Positions 54,342 to 63,531 of a DNA stretch of 64,000 bases are shown in pieces; position 1 is the stretch's first letter; the number at the start of each line of letters is the position of its first letter. A program made the translations under genes and the position numbers. The stretch is from contig NZ_JAAXCU010000057.1 in NCBI RefSeq assembly GCF_012911845.1, positions 248,001-312,000 on the forward strand, in the 5' to 3' direction. The DNA is from Bacillus sp. RO2 (GTDB taxonomy: Bacteria > Bacillota > Bacilli > Bacillales > Bacillaceae_I). The notes under the pieces are model-generated. The model was not told where the DNA came from. It ran no database searches and saw nothing but the letters and a program-made list of their open reading frames with translations.

Positions 54342-55151
54342 TTATTTAAGTAAAGCATCTTCTCCTGTATAGGCAGGAAAGCTATTCGGATGAAGAAGGG
54401 AAGCGAGTTTTTGTAATCCTAAGATAAGCCTTGGCGAAGGCCTGCAATAGAGGCTTTCCTCTAATACATAGATTTGGGAGTTTTGAACAGCTTTGATCGT
54501 CTCGGCATTTTCCCGCTTCATCACATGCTTAGGATTCATTTTTGACTCTTTTACACCAACCCAGATCATACAGATCGCATCAGGATTCTTTTCCACCACT
54601 TCTGCCCATTCTGTCTGGTAACTGGCTACATCTATATCGGAAAAGATATTTATCGCCCCTGCGAAATCACTTATTTCCGTCAGCCAATTGACCTTGCCTG
54701 GAGTGAAAATTGGTTTTGGCCACCATTCCCAAAACAAAGCAGGTCTCTCCTGGGTGGATGTAGCTAACTGTCTGTATGTATGGATAATTTCACGCATAGA
54801 AGAAACAACCTCGGTTGCCTTGGAAGAAGAATTTGTAAGTTCTCCTACCGTCAACAAGTCACGGGCAATATCCTCTAGTGATTGCGGATTTAGTACCACA
54901 TGAGGAATAGAGCGCTTTTCCAATTCTCGAACATTCCGCTCCATTCCAGGGACACTTAAGCTGGCCAATACTAAGTCAGGCTTCAAGGCTTCCAATTTTT
55001 CCATATTGATATTCAAATCTGGTCCAAGCTTCGGTAGATTTGAAACTTCTTTAGGCCAATCAGAGAAATCATCCACTCCAACTAGTGTGCTTGTCAAACC
55101 TAGATAGTGGAGTAACTCTGTGTTACTCGGACAAATAGATATGAGTCTCAA
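54342..55151 (-). CDS. Cobalamin-binding-type (BtuF/FecCD partner) protein without signal peptide
   Basis: A 269-residue protein of the helical-backbone periplasmic binding protein family: RLISICPSNTELLHYLGL, LVGVDDFSDWP, LKPDLVLASL and TEWAEVVEKNPDAICMIWVG. The protein begins directly with the first beta strand, so there is no export signal or lipobox. No ABC permease or ATPase gene is adjacent. It therefore may act in the cytoplasm, for example in B12 handling or as a sensor. The B. subtilis yuiC-yuiD order is interrupted by this gene. The region before ATG 55151 carries AAGGGGGAT. Confidence 0.78.
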   Translation of the reverse strand: MRLISICPSNTELLHYLGLTSTLVGVDDFSDWPKEVSNLPKLGPDLNINMEKLEALKPDLVLASLSVPGMERNVRELEKRSIPHVVLNPQSLEDIARDLLTVGELTNSSSKATEVVSSMREIIHTYRQLATSTQERPALFWEWWPKPIFTPGKVNWLTEISDFAGAINIFSDIDVASYQTEWAEVVEKNPDAICMIWVGVKESKMNPKHVMKRENAETIKAVQNSQIYVLEESLYCRPSPRLILGLQKLASLLHPNSFPAYTGEDALLK

Positions 55152-55165
55152 AACTTTATCCCCCT

Positions 55166-55648
55166 TTACAAGACATGAACAAAGTAATGTATAACGATGG
55201 TCAGCAAAATTCCAGTAATCGCACCGAAAAATACTTCAATCGGTTTATGTCCCAACAATTCTTTCAGGTCTTTTACTTTTTCTTGCTCATTCATTTTTGG
55301 CCACTTCTTAGTCTCTTCCACAAAACGATTGAAATCTCCAACAAGTTTGTTTAATACAGTGGCTTGTTCGCCGGCATGTCTTCTAACTCCGGTTGCATCG
55401 AACATGACAATAATTGCAAATACAGTCGCTACTGCAAAAATGGGAGAATCCATTCCAGTTTCAAATGCAACGCCTGTAGCCAAGGCAGTTACCGCAGCGG
55501 AGTGGGAACTTGGCATTCCACCTGTACTTGTAATCAAGGACCAATCAATTCTTCTTGAGGCAATATATTGAATAGGTACCTTTACAAATTGTGCAAATCC
55601 GATTGCTGCCAAAGCAGCCCATAAAGGAAAATTAGAAAATAACTCCAT
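55166..55648 (-). CDS. yuiD: Divergent PAP2 family (DUF212) membrane protein YuiD
   Basis: A 160-residue membrane protein. The acid phosphatase-like signature is GGMPSSHSAAVTALATGVA, followed by FDATGVRRHAGEQA with Arg and His where PAP2 enzymes have their catalytic His. Terminal helix GAITGILLTIVIHYFVHVL. Probably a lipid phosphatase or relative. ATG 55648 lies about 10 bases after AAAGGGCGA. B. subtilis YuiD is of similar length. Confidence 0.87.
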   Translation of the reverse strand: MELFSNFPLWAALAAIGFAQFVKVPIQYIASRRIDWSLITSTGGMPSSHSAAVTALATGVAFETGMDSPIFAVATVFAIIVMFDATGVRRHAGEQATVLNKLVGDFNRFVEETKKWPKMNEQEKVKDLKELLGHKPIEVFFGAITGILLTIVIHYFVHVL

Positions 55649-55913
55649 CTGATAGAATCGCCCTTTCTCTGCAGTTGTATCTATTACTATACCCTTTCTT
55701 ACGGGATGTAGCACGTTAAGTAGAGTATTATGTATAGTTAATATTCTTATTATTATGAATCATTATAACGAATTTGTTAAGGTGAATATAGGACAAAATG
55801 ATGATTAGAGCACAAACTTTTCTAATCTGGATCACTTTGAATATGATTAGAAACTCGAAATATTTCCATAAGTTCGATATAATTAACTTATAATAAAATG
55901 GAGGTGTACAAAT

Positions 55914-57422
55914 ATGTTTGTCGTACATAATGAAGCTGATTTTTCAAATCAACAGGAGGCACTAGTAGTAGGCCTTTCCGAGAAACATAGCAAGTTAGAT
56001 GGTTTATTGGGAGAACTAGATTCTCAATTGGAAGGGCATCTGACGCAGTTATTAAAGGATGGAGACATATCTGCAAAAAAAGGAAAGTTAGCAAGAATAC
56101 ATACATTCGGCAAAACGTCTTATAAAAGAATCTTTGTAGTGGGGACAGGTCGCGAAGAGAAACTAACTTTCGTTGAATTGCGCAAAGTTTTTGGCAAAGT
56201 GGGTAAAACCATTCAAGAATCAAGGCTTAACCATGTTGTAGTGGCGCTTGATACTTTTGTAACGGAAAATGTGGATGTGTTAGACGCTGCTCATGCGATA
56301 GGGGAGTCCATTTCATTATCCACTTATAAGTTTGATGGATATAAGCAAAAATCTAATGAACCAGAAGTGACACTGGATCAGGTTATTCTCCTGACAGATC
56401 ATGATAAAGAAGAAGTGGGAGCAAGTGCACATGTAGGATATGTGTTTGCAAAAGGTACAAATACTGCTCGTACGCTTGTTAACCTGCCAGGAAATATGCT
56501 GACTGCCACAGACCTGGCAAACCATGCTGCTGGCCTAGCAGAGAAGTATGGGTTTGAACTAGAAATCCTTGAAAAAGAAGAGATGGAGAAGCTTGGAATG
56601 GGTGCTTTGTTAGCTGTTAACAAAGGGTCGGTGGAACCTCCTAAGATGATCGTGTTGAAATATCAAGGAAAAGAAGACTGGACAGATGTGATTGGTTTAG
56701 TTGGAAAAGGAATCACTTTTGATACTGGAGGATATTCCATCAAACCTAAAGACGGCATCGTCGGAATGAAAACAGATATGGGTGGAGCGGCAACTGTTCT
56801 TGGAGCAATGGAAGCGATTGGAGAACTGAAGCCAGAGCAAAATGTCCTAGCAGTTATTGCATCAACAGACAATATGATAAGCGGAGAAGCCTTCAAACCG
56901 GATGATGTGATCACATCCATGAGTGGAAAAACAATCGAGATCTTAAACACCGATGCGGAAGGGCGTCTTGTATTAGCAGATGCGGTAACCTATGCTAAGC
57001 AACACGGTGCTAACTACCTTGTTGATGTTGCTACCCTTACAGGCGGGGTTATTATCGCGTTAGGTAATCATACGACAGGCGCGATGACCAATGACGAAGC
57101 ATGGTTTGAACAAGTGCTTGAAGCATCCCATGAAGCGGGAGAAGAAATGTGGAGACTTCCAATTTTTGATCATGCAAAAGAAAGAGTTCGCAGCAGTAAG
57201 GTAGCCGACTTGAACAACTCACCTGGTCGCGACGGACACGCTATTTTTGCAGGAGCATTCATTGGAGAATTCGCAGAAGGTACACCGTGGGTACACTTGG
57301 ACATAGCAGGCACAGCAACTGCAAAGTCAGCACATGACCTTGGACCAAGCGGTGGGACAGGAGCAATGGTTCGAACTCTAGTGACGCTAGTAGAGCGTTT
57401 TGGACAAACAGAAGAAAATTAA
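55914..57422 (+). CDS. pepA: Leucyl aminopeptidase (M17)
   Basis: Cytosolic zinc/manganese aminopeptidase of 502 residues that removes N-terminal residues from peptides; hexameric in the family. Metal and catalytic motifs are [30 protein letters not shown] and [17 protein letters not shown]. The N-terminal 160 residues form the macro-like regulatory domain. GGAGGTG precedes the ATG. Divergent from yuiD as in B. subtilis. Confidence 0.96.
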   Translation: MFVVHNEADFSNQQEALVVGLSEKHSKLDGLLGELDSQLEGHLTQLLKDGDISAKKGKLARIHTFGKTSYKRIFVVGTGREEKLTFVELRKVFGKVGKTIQESRLNHVVVALDTFVTENVDVLDAAHAIGESISLSTYKFDGYKQKSNEPEVTLDQVILLTDHDKEEVGASAHVGYVFAKGTNTARTLVNLPGNMLTATDLANHAAGLAEKYGFELEILEKEEMEKLGMGALLAVNKGSVEPPKMIVLKYQGKEDWTDVIGLVGKGITFDTGGYSIKPKDGIVGMKTDMGGAATVLGAMEAIGELKPEQNVLAVIASTDNMISGEAFKPDDVITSMSGKTIEILNTDAEGRLVLADAVTYAKQHGANYLVDVATLTGGVIIALGNHTTGAMTNDEAWFEQVLEASHEAGEEMWRLPIFDHAKERVRSSKVADLNNSPGRDGHAIFAGAFIGEFAEGTPWVHLDIAGTATAKSAHDLGPSGGTGAMVRTLVTLVERFGQTEEN

Positions 57423-57443
57423 TCGTTTATATAGAGTGTATAC

Positions 57444-57480
57444 AATGCGCATCCTAATTTAGGGTGCGCATTATTTTTTT
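57444..57480 (+). terminator. Terminator after pepA
   Basis: AATGCGCATCCT pairs with AGGGTGCGCATT, then T's. Confidence 0.9.
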
Positions 57481-57638
57481 GCGCGTTTCCCTTCAAGTCC
57501 TCTTCCTAACTTTTCCGTTGACAGTCATTAAAAATATATGTTAATTTATCTTTATGCTTTCTCACTCTAATTCTCTAATGATTTAATTAACTAAAGTTAA
57601 AAACAACAAGAAACACAGAAAGAAAGGAAGTCTTTAGT

Positions 57639-58970
57639 ATGAATGCAGTTATCATAGCCGTATTGGTTATGCTTACATTAAGTTTACTTAGAATAAATGT
57701 TGTACTTGCCCTGGTTTCAGGTGCTTTTATTGGAGGAATGGTGGGAGGTTTAGGCCTCGAAACCACTATTAATACTTTTACAGATGGATTGGGAGGAAAT
57801 GCAGCGGTAGCCCTTAGTTACGCACTCTTAGGTGCTTTTGCAGTGGCATTATCCAAAACAGGTCTTCCGGATGCACTTGTCGAAGGTGCAATCAAACTTG
57901 TGGGAACAAAAGAAGATACACGAAAAAAGAAATTATCTAAAGTACTAATTTTACTAATTATTTTAACAGTATCGATTATGTCCCAAAACGTCGTTCCCGT
58001 TCATATTGCGTTCATTCCAATCCTAATTCCACCATTACTTAAAATATTGAATGAACTGAATATTGACAGAAGGCTAACAGCGACCATCATCACATTCGGA
58101 CTAACAGCACCATATATACTGTTGCCTGTCGGTTTTGGTGGTATTTTTCACGGTATCTTAAAAACGAATATGAAAGAAAGCGGTTTGGATATCAGCTTAT
58201 CCTCTATTCCGACTGCCATGTTAATTCCTGTTTCAGGAATGATAGTTGGACTTCTAATCGCGGTTTTCTTCAGCTATAAAAAGCCGAGAACATACGAACA
58301 AAAGGCTATTGCTGATCAAGCAATAGAGACATATACAAAGAAGTCCGTCATTATTGCTATTGTGGCGGTTGTAATCTCGCTTGCTACACAAGTCTATTTA
58401 AGTGACGTGCTTGGTGTAGATGGAATGATTTATGGTTCCCTTGTAGGTATCATCATCCTGTATGCGGGCGGAGTAATGAAATCCAATGAGACCGATGTTA
58501 TCCTCACTTCAGGTATGCGTATGATGGCATTCATCGGATTCGTCATGATTGCAGCTTCTGGGTTTGCCAGTGTACTAAGAGAGACTGGCCATATTGAGAC
58601 ATTGGTTGCTTCTTCTGCAGAGTGGATTGGATCTAATCAATTACTTGCAGCATTAGCTATGCTTATTGTCGGGCTTCTTATCACGATGGGGATTGGATCT
58701 TCTTTTTCCACGATACCTATTATTGCAGCGATATTTGTCCCGTTATGTGCGGAGCTTGGCTTTAGCGCAATGGCAACCATTGCTATCGTTGGTACGGCTG
58801 CTGCTCTAGGTGATGCTGGGTCTCCTGCCTCTGATAGTACGCTTGGGCCGACTTCAGGTTTGAATGCGGACGGTCAGCATAACCACATTTGGGATACGTG
58901 TGTACCGACTTTTCTACACTACAATATCCCGCTGATTATTTTTGGTTGTATTGCTGCGGTGATTTTATAA
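57639..58970 (+). CDS. yuiF: NhaC-like amino-acid transporter YuiF
   Basis: Membrane transporter of 443 residues with 11-12 helices, in the ion transporter superfamily that includes NhaC and histidine/proline exchangers. Recognisable parts are [36 protein letters not shown] and [22 protein letters not shown], the last being a substrate-site signature. The substrate is uncertain. GAAAGGAAG precedes ATG 57639. Same place as B. subtilis yuiF after pepA. Confidence 0.88.
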   Translation: MNAVIIAVLVMLTLSLLRINVVLALVSGAFIGGMVGGLGLETTINTFTDGLGGNAAVALSYALLGAFAVALSKTGLPDALVEGAIKLVGTKEDTRKKKLSKVLILLIILTVSIMSQNVVPVHIAFIPILIPPLLKILNELNIDRRLTATIITFGLTAPYILLPVGFGGIFHGILKTNMKESGLDISLSSIPTAMLIPVSGMIVGLLIAVFFSYKKPRTYEQKAIADQAIETYTKKSVIIAIVAVVISLATQVYLSDVLGVDGMIYGSLVGIIILYAGGVMKSNETDVILTSGMRMMAFIGFVMIAASGFASVLRETGHIETLVASSAEWIGSNQLLAALAMLIVGLLITMGIGSSFSTIPIIAAIFVPLCAELGFSAMATIAIVGTAAALGDAGSPASDSTLGPTSGLNADGQHNHIWDTCVPTFLHYNIPLIIFGCIAAVIL

Positions 58971-58980
58971 AATACACAAG

Positions 58981-59013
58981 AAAGCCAGGCTGCGCGTTTT
59001 GCGGCCTGGCTTT
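58981..59013. terminator. Bidirectional terminator between yuiF and bioY
   Basis: AAAGCCAGGC pairs with GCCTGGCTTT with inner GC pairs. Confidence 0.9.
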
Positions 59014-59018
59014 GTTCA

Positions 59019-59615
59019 TTATGCAGCCTTACGTGTGTGTGGTGCTTTAGTTGTTTTATGGACGACATAAAATAATCGTGATGCAAGCATTGCGCAAAGG
59101 ATTGTGAACACCACATCTTTAACAGCAAATAAGGTCATTGTAGCCCATGCTGCTACATAAGGCGTGCTAATTTCAAGTACATAATTGAGAATGACAAACA
59201 TGTAGTTTGTTCCGATAACATAGATAAGGATAATTCCAACGAAAGAGGCAATCATAAAAGTGCCAAGATTCGGTTGAGCTTTCTTTTCAACAATTAGACC
59301 TGCTACAAAAGCGGTAACCACATAGGATAATAGAAATCCTCCAGTCGGTCCAACGATTGTTGCAAACCCAGAACTAAACTGAGCAAAAACTGGTGCACCA
59401 GCAATACCTACTAATAAATACACGATCATGGAAATGGCTCCAAGTCTTGATCCTAGTAGAATTCCAGCTAAAACACAGAAAAATGGTTGCATAGATAGTG
59501 GAACACCACCGATTTGAAGAAATGGCATCCAAGAGACGATGTTGGCACCAATTGCCATCAAGGCAACAAACATGGCTGCATAAGTAATATCCAATGTTGA
59601 CAGTGAACGTTTCAT
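59019..59615 (-). CDS. bioY: Biotin transporter BioY (ECF S component)
   Basis: Membrane protein of 198 residues with six helices, the biotin-binding S component of an ECF transporter (or solitary). Family signatures are GGVPLSMQPFFCVLAGILLG and GPTGGFLLSYVVTAFVAG. ATG 59615 follows AAAGGGG; the open frame extends 11 codons upstream without a site. A BirA operator overlaps the promoter region, so expression should fall when biotin is ample. B. subtilis yuiG lies at the same place. Confidence 0.93.
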   Translation of the reverse strand: MKRSLSTLDITYAAMFVALMAIGANIVSWMPFLQIGGVPLSMQPFFCVLAGILLGSRLGAISMIVYLLVGIAGAPVFAQFSSGFATIVGPTGGFLLSYVVTAFVAGLIVEKKAQPNLGTFMIASFVGIILIYVIGTNYMFVILNYVLEISTPYVAAWATMTLFAVKDVVFTILCAMLASRLFYVVHKTTKAPHTRKAA

Positions 59616-59675
59616 AATGTAAACCCCTTTGTTGTATATAGTTAACAATAAAATGATAATCTAAAAGTTTGATAG

Positions 59676-59706
59676 TTGTCAACACCATTATTTGTTTGGT
59701 TAACAA
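59676..59706 (-). promoter_or_regulatory. BirA (biotin repressor) operator
   Basis: On the minus strand TTGTTAAC-N15-GTTGACAA, the palindromic biotin operator form with one mismatch. The right arm contains TTGACA, which can serve as the bioY -35 box. Confidence 0.8.
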
Positions 59707-59776
59707 TTGACGAGGTTGAATATTTTAATAAGCCTCGCTAAAATATGAACTATAAAGTTTAGGAGGACGTTTCTGC

Positions 59777-60019
59777 ATGAAGATTAGAAAAGCCAATTTA
59801 GAGGTTAATACGGTAAGTGTGTATATTCATGAGAATAAAAAAGACGAGCAGACGTTGATCGCGATTCCGTCTATTAAATGGTCTACTATCATACCGTACG
59901 AGGAGGATAATACGAGTTTGACAAAGAGGTTGGAGGCGGAGTTCCAATCTGTTGTAGATTCTGAAGAGGATGCTACCCATTTATCCCTAAAGCTTGTCCA
60001 ATGGGTTCGTGAAATGTAA
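59777..60019 (+). CDS. YueH-like small protein
   Basis: An 80-residue soluble protein: KIRKANLEVNTVSVYIHENK, LIAIPSIKWSTIIPYEED and a closing LKLVQWVREM. I associate this pattern with the YueH family of Bacillus, function unknown. AGGAGGACG precedes the ATG. Divergent from bioY. Confidence 0.65.
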   Translation: MKIRKANLEVNTVSVYIHENKKDEQTLIAIPSIKWSTIIPYEEDNTSLTKRLEAEFQSVVDSEEDATHLSLKLVQWVREM

Positions 60020-60175
60020 AAAAAATCCTGTGGGCCATTTGTGAGCCTTTTCAACATTGAATGTGTCGATGTGTGTCGAATCGCCTTTATATGGCGTAAA
60101 GTGGACAATAAAACAAAATGTGGCTAATAAAATGAAAAGTTGAATTATATAATCCCTATGGAAGTAAAAAATCCC

Positions 60176-60188
60176 AATCAACAGCGGA
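60176..60188. repeat. Short remnant resembling an element A end
   Basis: CAATCAACAGCGG matches the outer end of element A copies; no other part is found nearby. The surrounding 384-base gap otherwise holds only a terminator and the gvp promoter. Confidence 0.3.
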
Positions 60189-60227
60189 TATAATCAAAAA
60201 CTAACATTAATATAAGCTATTAAACTG

Positions 60228-60250
60228 ACCGGGCCTTGCCCGGTTTTTTT
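60228..60250 (+). terminator. Terminator upstream of the gas-vesicle cluster
   Basis: ACCGGGC pairs with GCCCGGT around CTT, followed by T's. Confidence 0.85.
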
Positions 60251-60333
60251 ATTTCTGGCAAGAAAAGAAAAGTTCCCACTCAAGGAATCAATTACTAAAT
60301 CTGTAGGGAATAGTACCCTATTTCCTGATTTTT

Positions 60334-60359
60334 GTTTAAAGATTAGACAGAGAGTGAAT
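60334..60359 (+). promoter_or_regulatory. SigB-like promoter of the gvp cluster
   Basis: GTTTAA (60334-60339), 14-base spacer, GTGAAT (60354-60359), close to the SigB pattern GTTTAA-N13/14-GGGWAT. It lies 45 bases before gvpP. An inverted repeat GGAATAG/CTATTTCC sits just upstream (about 60307-60324). Confidence 0.45.
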
Positions 60360-60403
60360 ATAACCTGAAACAGAATAAAAATCGCTTAAAGGAGTGGATG
60401 TAA

Positions 60404-60598
60404 ATGAGTGTGAAAGATAGTGCCGTGCAACTTAGTAAAAACAAGTGGGTGACAGGGGCAGTTGTCGGAAGTGTAGCAGCAAGCTCGGCTTTACTATTTA
60501 AGAAAGAACGTCGAAATAAGGTGATGAAATTTTTTTGGCGAACTGAAGGGGAGCAGCAACCTGAAGGAACTGAAGAAGAAGCTGTTAAAGAAAGCTAG
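60404..60598 (+). CDS. gvpP: Gas vesicle protein GvpP-like
   Basis: A 64-residue protein with one hydrophobic segment (WVTGAVVGSVAASSALLF) followed by a basic stretch (KKERRNKVMKFFWR) and an acidic tail. It is the first gene of the cluster and matches the place of gvpP in the B. megaterium order P-Q-B-R-N-F-G-L. Assignment is mainly by position. AAAGGAGTGG precedes the ATG. The end of the gene overlaps an open frame that continues into gvpQ. Confidence 0.75.
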   Translation: MSVKDSAVQLSKNKWVTGAVVGSVAASSALLFKKERRNKVMKFFWRTEGEQQPEGTEEEAVKES

Positions 60599-60653
60599 AA
60601 AAGAAGCGACGGAACAATATGTCGATTATAAAAAGGAAAAAACGAAGAACAAG

Positions 60654-60962
60654 ATGCAAAAGAAAGTCCAAAATGTATCAGATAATCTAGATGATTCCAC
60701 TGAACAGTTTGCAGACAAGGTTCATAGCAAGGCAGAGGACATCCAGGGAAAAGTGCAAGACTCGCTTTTAAAGGTGAAAGATCGATTGAAGAAAGTGAAA
60801 GATGCAGGCGAAAGCTTTCAAGAAAAAATCGGAAAGGGAAGTCGTTCCAGTGGAATCAAATCCTATTCAAATGTAAAACGGGCTGATGATTTAAATGGAA
60901 TGAATTCCGTGAAACGAAGCGATCAAATCCCAAATGTGAGTGACATTAAAGGAGTGAAGTAA
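60654..60962 (+). CDS. gvpQ: Gas vesicle protein GvpQ-like
   Basis: Lys/Asp/Glu-rich, probably coiled or amphipathic protein of at least 102 residues ([39 protein letters not shown]). Assigned by position between gvpP and gvpB. ATG 60654 is the first standard start but lacks a good ribosome site. The same frame stays open upstream with similar Lys-rich codons to 60561, where a CTG lies 7 bases after GAAGGGGAG. A start there would give 133 residues and overlap gvpP by 38 bases. Confidence 0.72.
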   Translation: MQKKVQNVSDNLDDSTEQFADKVHSKAEDIQGKVQDSLLKVKDRLKKVKDAGESFQEKIGKGSRSSGIKSYSNVKRADDLNGMNSVKRSDQIPNVSDIKGVK

Positions 60963-60963
60963 A

Positions 60964-61224
60964 ATGGCAGCTATTCAAAAAAGTACGGATGGATCCAGTC
61001 TTGCAGAAGTAATCGATAGAATTCTAGACAAGGGTGTCGTCATTGACGTCTATGCACGGGTATCCCTCGTTGGAATCGAACTGATCACGGTGGAAGCGCG
61101 CGTCGTTATTGCCAGTGTGGATACATGGTTACGTTATGCAGAAGCGGTTGGATTATTAAGAGATGACCTAATGGACGGAGAATTTCACTTATCCGGACAA
61201 TCTACAGAACGTCAAAATGCATAA
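60964..61224 (+). CDS. gvpB: Gas vesicle structural protein GvpB/GvpA
   Basis: Main shell protein of 86 residues. The conserved GvpA core is [20 protein letters not shown], then [20 protein letters not shown] and [13 protein letters not shown]. It polymerises into the gas-filled rib structure. The downstream accessory genes follow the same order as in B. megaterium. Only one GvpA-type gene is in view; B. megaterium also has a gvpA before gvpP, and none is present here upstream of gvpP. Confidence 0.97.
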   Translation: MAAIQKSTDGSSLAEVIDRILDKGVVIDVYARVSLVGIELITVEARVVIASVDTWLRYAEAVGLLRDDLMDGEFHLSGQSTERQNA

Positions 61225-61305
61225 TAGTTGATAAATGAATACTTGGGAATTAAGGCACATATTACATGTGCCTTTGTTCCATTTTCCATAAAGGTGGGGT
61301 TGGCA

Positions 61306-61572
61306 TTGAGCATGAAGAAGGTGTTGAAAGAGGTAACAGATTTTTTTACGGAGTTCGTAAAACCTCCATATAAGATTACAGCTGTGCAGCCTACTGATCA
61401 GGGGTGGGACGTTGTTGTCGAAGTAATAGAAGAAAAAGAATACATGAAGGCATATGCCAAAGACCAAATGGTGGGTGTTTATCATGCCAAGCTTAATAAA
61501 GAAATGGAAGTAGAATCATATAATCGAAGGGGCTTGCGGTCTAGAAGTTCCATAGATTTGAACAATGAGTAA
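61306..61572 (+). CDS. gvpR: Gas vesicle protein GvpR (GvpO-like)
   Basis: An 88-residue protein resembling the GvpO family: KPPYKITAVQPTDQGWDVVV, EVIEEKEYMKAYAKDQMVGV and a basic end with YNRRGLRSRSS. Family members are needed for vesicle formation in haloarchaea. TTG 61306 has AAGGTGGGG 6 bases upstream; ATG 61312 is the alternative. The 80-base gap after gvpB has no terminator. Confidence 0.87.
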   Translation: MSMKKVLKEVTDFFTEFVKPPYKITAVQPTDQGWDVVVEVIEEKEYMKAYAKDQMVGVYHAKLNKEMEVESYNRRGLRSRSSIDLNNE

Positions 61573-61600
61573 GGGCCATTTGCGATGGAGGTAGTAGGAC

Positions 61601-62515
61601 ATGAACAAACAGCTGGAGAAGGAGATTGTGACACATGCTAAGGTCGAAGAAATTTCTTCTAGAACGGTAGACTACTTGAAAAATAATTTCCCCGTCCATT
61701 TTACTGGACCGACCGGAGTAGGGAAGACATCCATGGCTCTCCATGTTGCCAGACAACTAGAGAGGCCGGTGGTGGTACTGCAAGGGCATGAAGAAATGAC
61801 CAATGCAGATCTGCTTGGAGACTTTAACGGGTACACCAAGAAGCTATTAGTGGATAATTATGTCCGCTCCGTCATGAAAAAGGAAGAAACAATGAAAGAG
61901 TCTTTCCAGGAAGGGCTTTTATTGGAAGCGGTAAAAAACGGATATACACTTATCTACGATGAATTTACACGGTCCAAACCTGAAACAAACAATCTTTTCC
62001 TATCGGTTATTGAAGAGGGAGTTCTTCCTTTATATGGTTCCAAGCATGAGGAGAAATGGGTAAAAGTTCATGAGAATTTCTCCATCATTTTTACGAGTAA
62101 TCCTGCAGAATATGCAGGCGTTCACAACACTCAGGATGCCTTGCTGGACCGAATGATTACGATAGAACTTGGATATATGGAAAAGGATGCTGAAACTGAA
62201 ATCTTGAAAAAGAAAGTAGAAATATCTGAAGAGGATGCAACTCGTATTACCAATTTTATATCAGCACTAAGAGACAAATGCTTGAATAAAGGCAAGCATG
62301 CACCAGGTATCCGAGCTGCCATCATGATTGCAACGATTTCAAAGCAAAAGGAAATGGATCGAAGCACCGAAGATGAGAATTTCAAACAGCTTTGTATAGA
62401 CGTATTGTTGCATTCCGTCCATAAAGGGATGGAATATGAAAAGCAATCTAGATCTCAATCTCTTATTACTCAAGAATTTAAGAAAGCCTTTGGAGGGAAC
62501 GCAAATGGAAAATAA
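61601..62515 (+). CDS. gvpN: Gas vesicle AAA+ ATPase GvpN
   Basis: MoxR-type AAA+ ATPase of 304 residues. Walker A is GPTGVGKTS (36-44), Walker B LIYDEFTRSKPETN, sensor 1 IIFTSNPAEYAG, and the arginine finger lies in TQDALLDRMITIELGY. It is needed for full-size vesicles in the family. GGAGGTAG precedes the ATG. It overlaps gvpF by 11 bases. Confidence 0.97.
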   Translation: MNKQLEKEIVTHAKVEEISSRTVDYLKNNFPVHFTGPTGVGKTSMALHVARQLERPVVVLQGHEEMTNADLLGDFNGYTKKLLVDNYVRSVMKKEETMKESFQEGLLLEAVKNGYTLIYDEFTRSKPETNNLFLSVIEEGVLPLYGSKHEEKWVKVHENFSIIFTSNPAEYAGVHNTQDALLDRMITIELGYMEKDAETEILKKKVEISEEDATRITNFISALRDKCLNKGKHAPGIRAAIMIATISKQKEMDRSTEDENFKQLCIDVLLHSVHKGMEYEKQSRSQSLITQEFKKAFGGNANGK

Positions 62516-63266
62516 CCATGGCTATTATACGTTTTGTGTCATACCAAACGAACAGAAAAAAATAGAATTGGGAGATGTGGTGTTAGAGGGGAAGACCGGA
62601 CAGCTTCAGACCATTGATCACAAGGAGTTCTCTATGGTGGTCACAAAGGCTCCTATCAAAATTTATCATCCTAAAAAGGAAAACCTATTAACACATCAGA
62701 ATGCCGTGTCTTCCCTAATGGAAAAAACGACGGTCATCCCAATGAGCTTCGGAAATGTATTTGAAACAGAGGCAGATGTTGAATTTTTGATGAAATCATT
62801 ATACACAGATCTTCAAGACATCTATAAAAAAATAGAAAACAAAATAGAAGTAGGCCTGAAAATAATCGGTAAGGAAGACTGGTTGAAAGCTGAAATCAAC
62901 AAGAACCAAAAAGCGATGAAGCTAAAGGAAAAAATCAGTGGTAAATCAGAAGCTGCTTCCTATTATGAACGAATTGAACTTGGAGATATGGCCCAGAAGT
63001 TCATGAAGGAAAAAATGCAAATCTGCATGCAGGAAGTTTTCTTGCCATTAGCCGAAAAAGCGGTTTCTGCAAAACAAAATGAAACAATTGGAGGCAAGAT
63101 GCTAATCAATGCAAGTTTCTTGATAGACAGAGACCATGAGGAAGAGTTTGATGAATTGGTAAATAAAATCTATGAAATGTGGCAGGACAAAGTGGAATTT
63201 AAATATACCGGTCCATGGCCTGCTTACAATTTTATTGATATTAAATTGAAGGCGAAGGAAGCTTAA
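62505..63266 (+). CDS. gvpF: Gas vesicle protein GvpF (GvpL/F family)
   Basis: Accessory protein of 253 residues, GvpL/F family: YYTFCVIPNEQKKIELGD at the start, VIPMSFGNVFETEADVEFL, and the C-terminal FKYTGPWPAYNFIDIKL, the family's most conserved motif. It binds GvpA and is thought to help nucleation. ATG 62505 has GGAGGG 9 bases upstream inside gvpN. It overlaps gvpG by one base (TAATG). Confidence 0.96.
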   Translation: MENNHGYYTFCVIPNEQKKIELGDVVLEGKTGQLQTIDHKEFSMVVTKAPIKIYHPKKENLLTHQNAVSSLMEKTTVIPMSFGNVFETEADVEFLMKSLYTDLQDIYKKIENKIEVGLKIIGKEDWLKAEINKNQKAMKLKEKISGKSEAASYYERIELGDMAQKFMKEKMQICMQEVFLPLAEKAVSAKQNETIGGKMLINASFLIDRDHEEEFDELVNKIYEMWQDKVEFKYTGPWPAYNFIDIKLKAKEA

Positions 63267-63529
63267 TGATCCATAAACTTCTTACCGGCCCCATGGGTGC
63301 GTTAGTGAAACTCGGAGAAAAGATAAAAGAAGAAGTGGACCGGGAAATGTATGATATTGATCATATTCAGAAGCAACTAGTTCAATTGGAAATGTTAATG
63401 GAAACAGATGAAATCACAGAAGAAGAATATCATGCTCAAGAAGAAGAGCTGCTGCAACGTTACGAAGTGGCAAAACTTAGGGAGCAGCGAATGTTTGAAG
63501 ACTTGAAAAGAAGAGATGGGGGTGGCTGA
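63266..63529 (+). CDS. gvpG: Gas vesicle protein GvpG
   Basis: An 87-residue helical protein: LLTGPMGALVKLGEKIKEEV at the N-terminus, then a Glu-rich coiled region with EITEEEYHAQEEELLQRY. GvpG is a small accessory protein found between gvpF and gvpL. The start overlaps the stop of gvpF, and the stop is two bases from gvpL, so all three are coupled. Confidence 0.95.
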   Translation: MIHKLLTGPMGALVKLGEKIKEEVDREMYDIDHIQKQLVQLEMLMETDEITEEEYHAQEEELLQRYEVAKLREQRMFEDLKRRDGGG

Positions 63530-63531
63530 AC

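Noticed and set aside
55364-55571. Plus-strand frames over yuiD
   Set aside because: Reverse-frame shadows of yuiD without start signals; the minus-strand protein has clear PAP2-like motifs.
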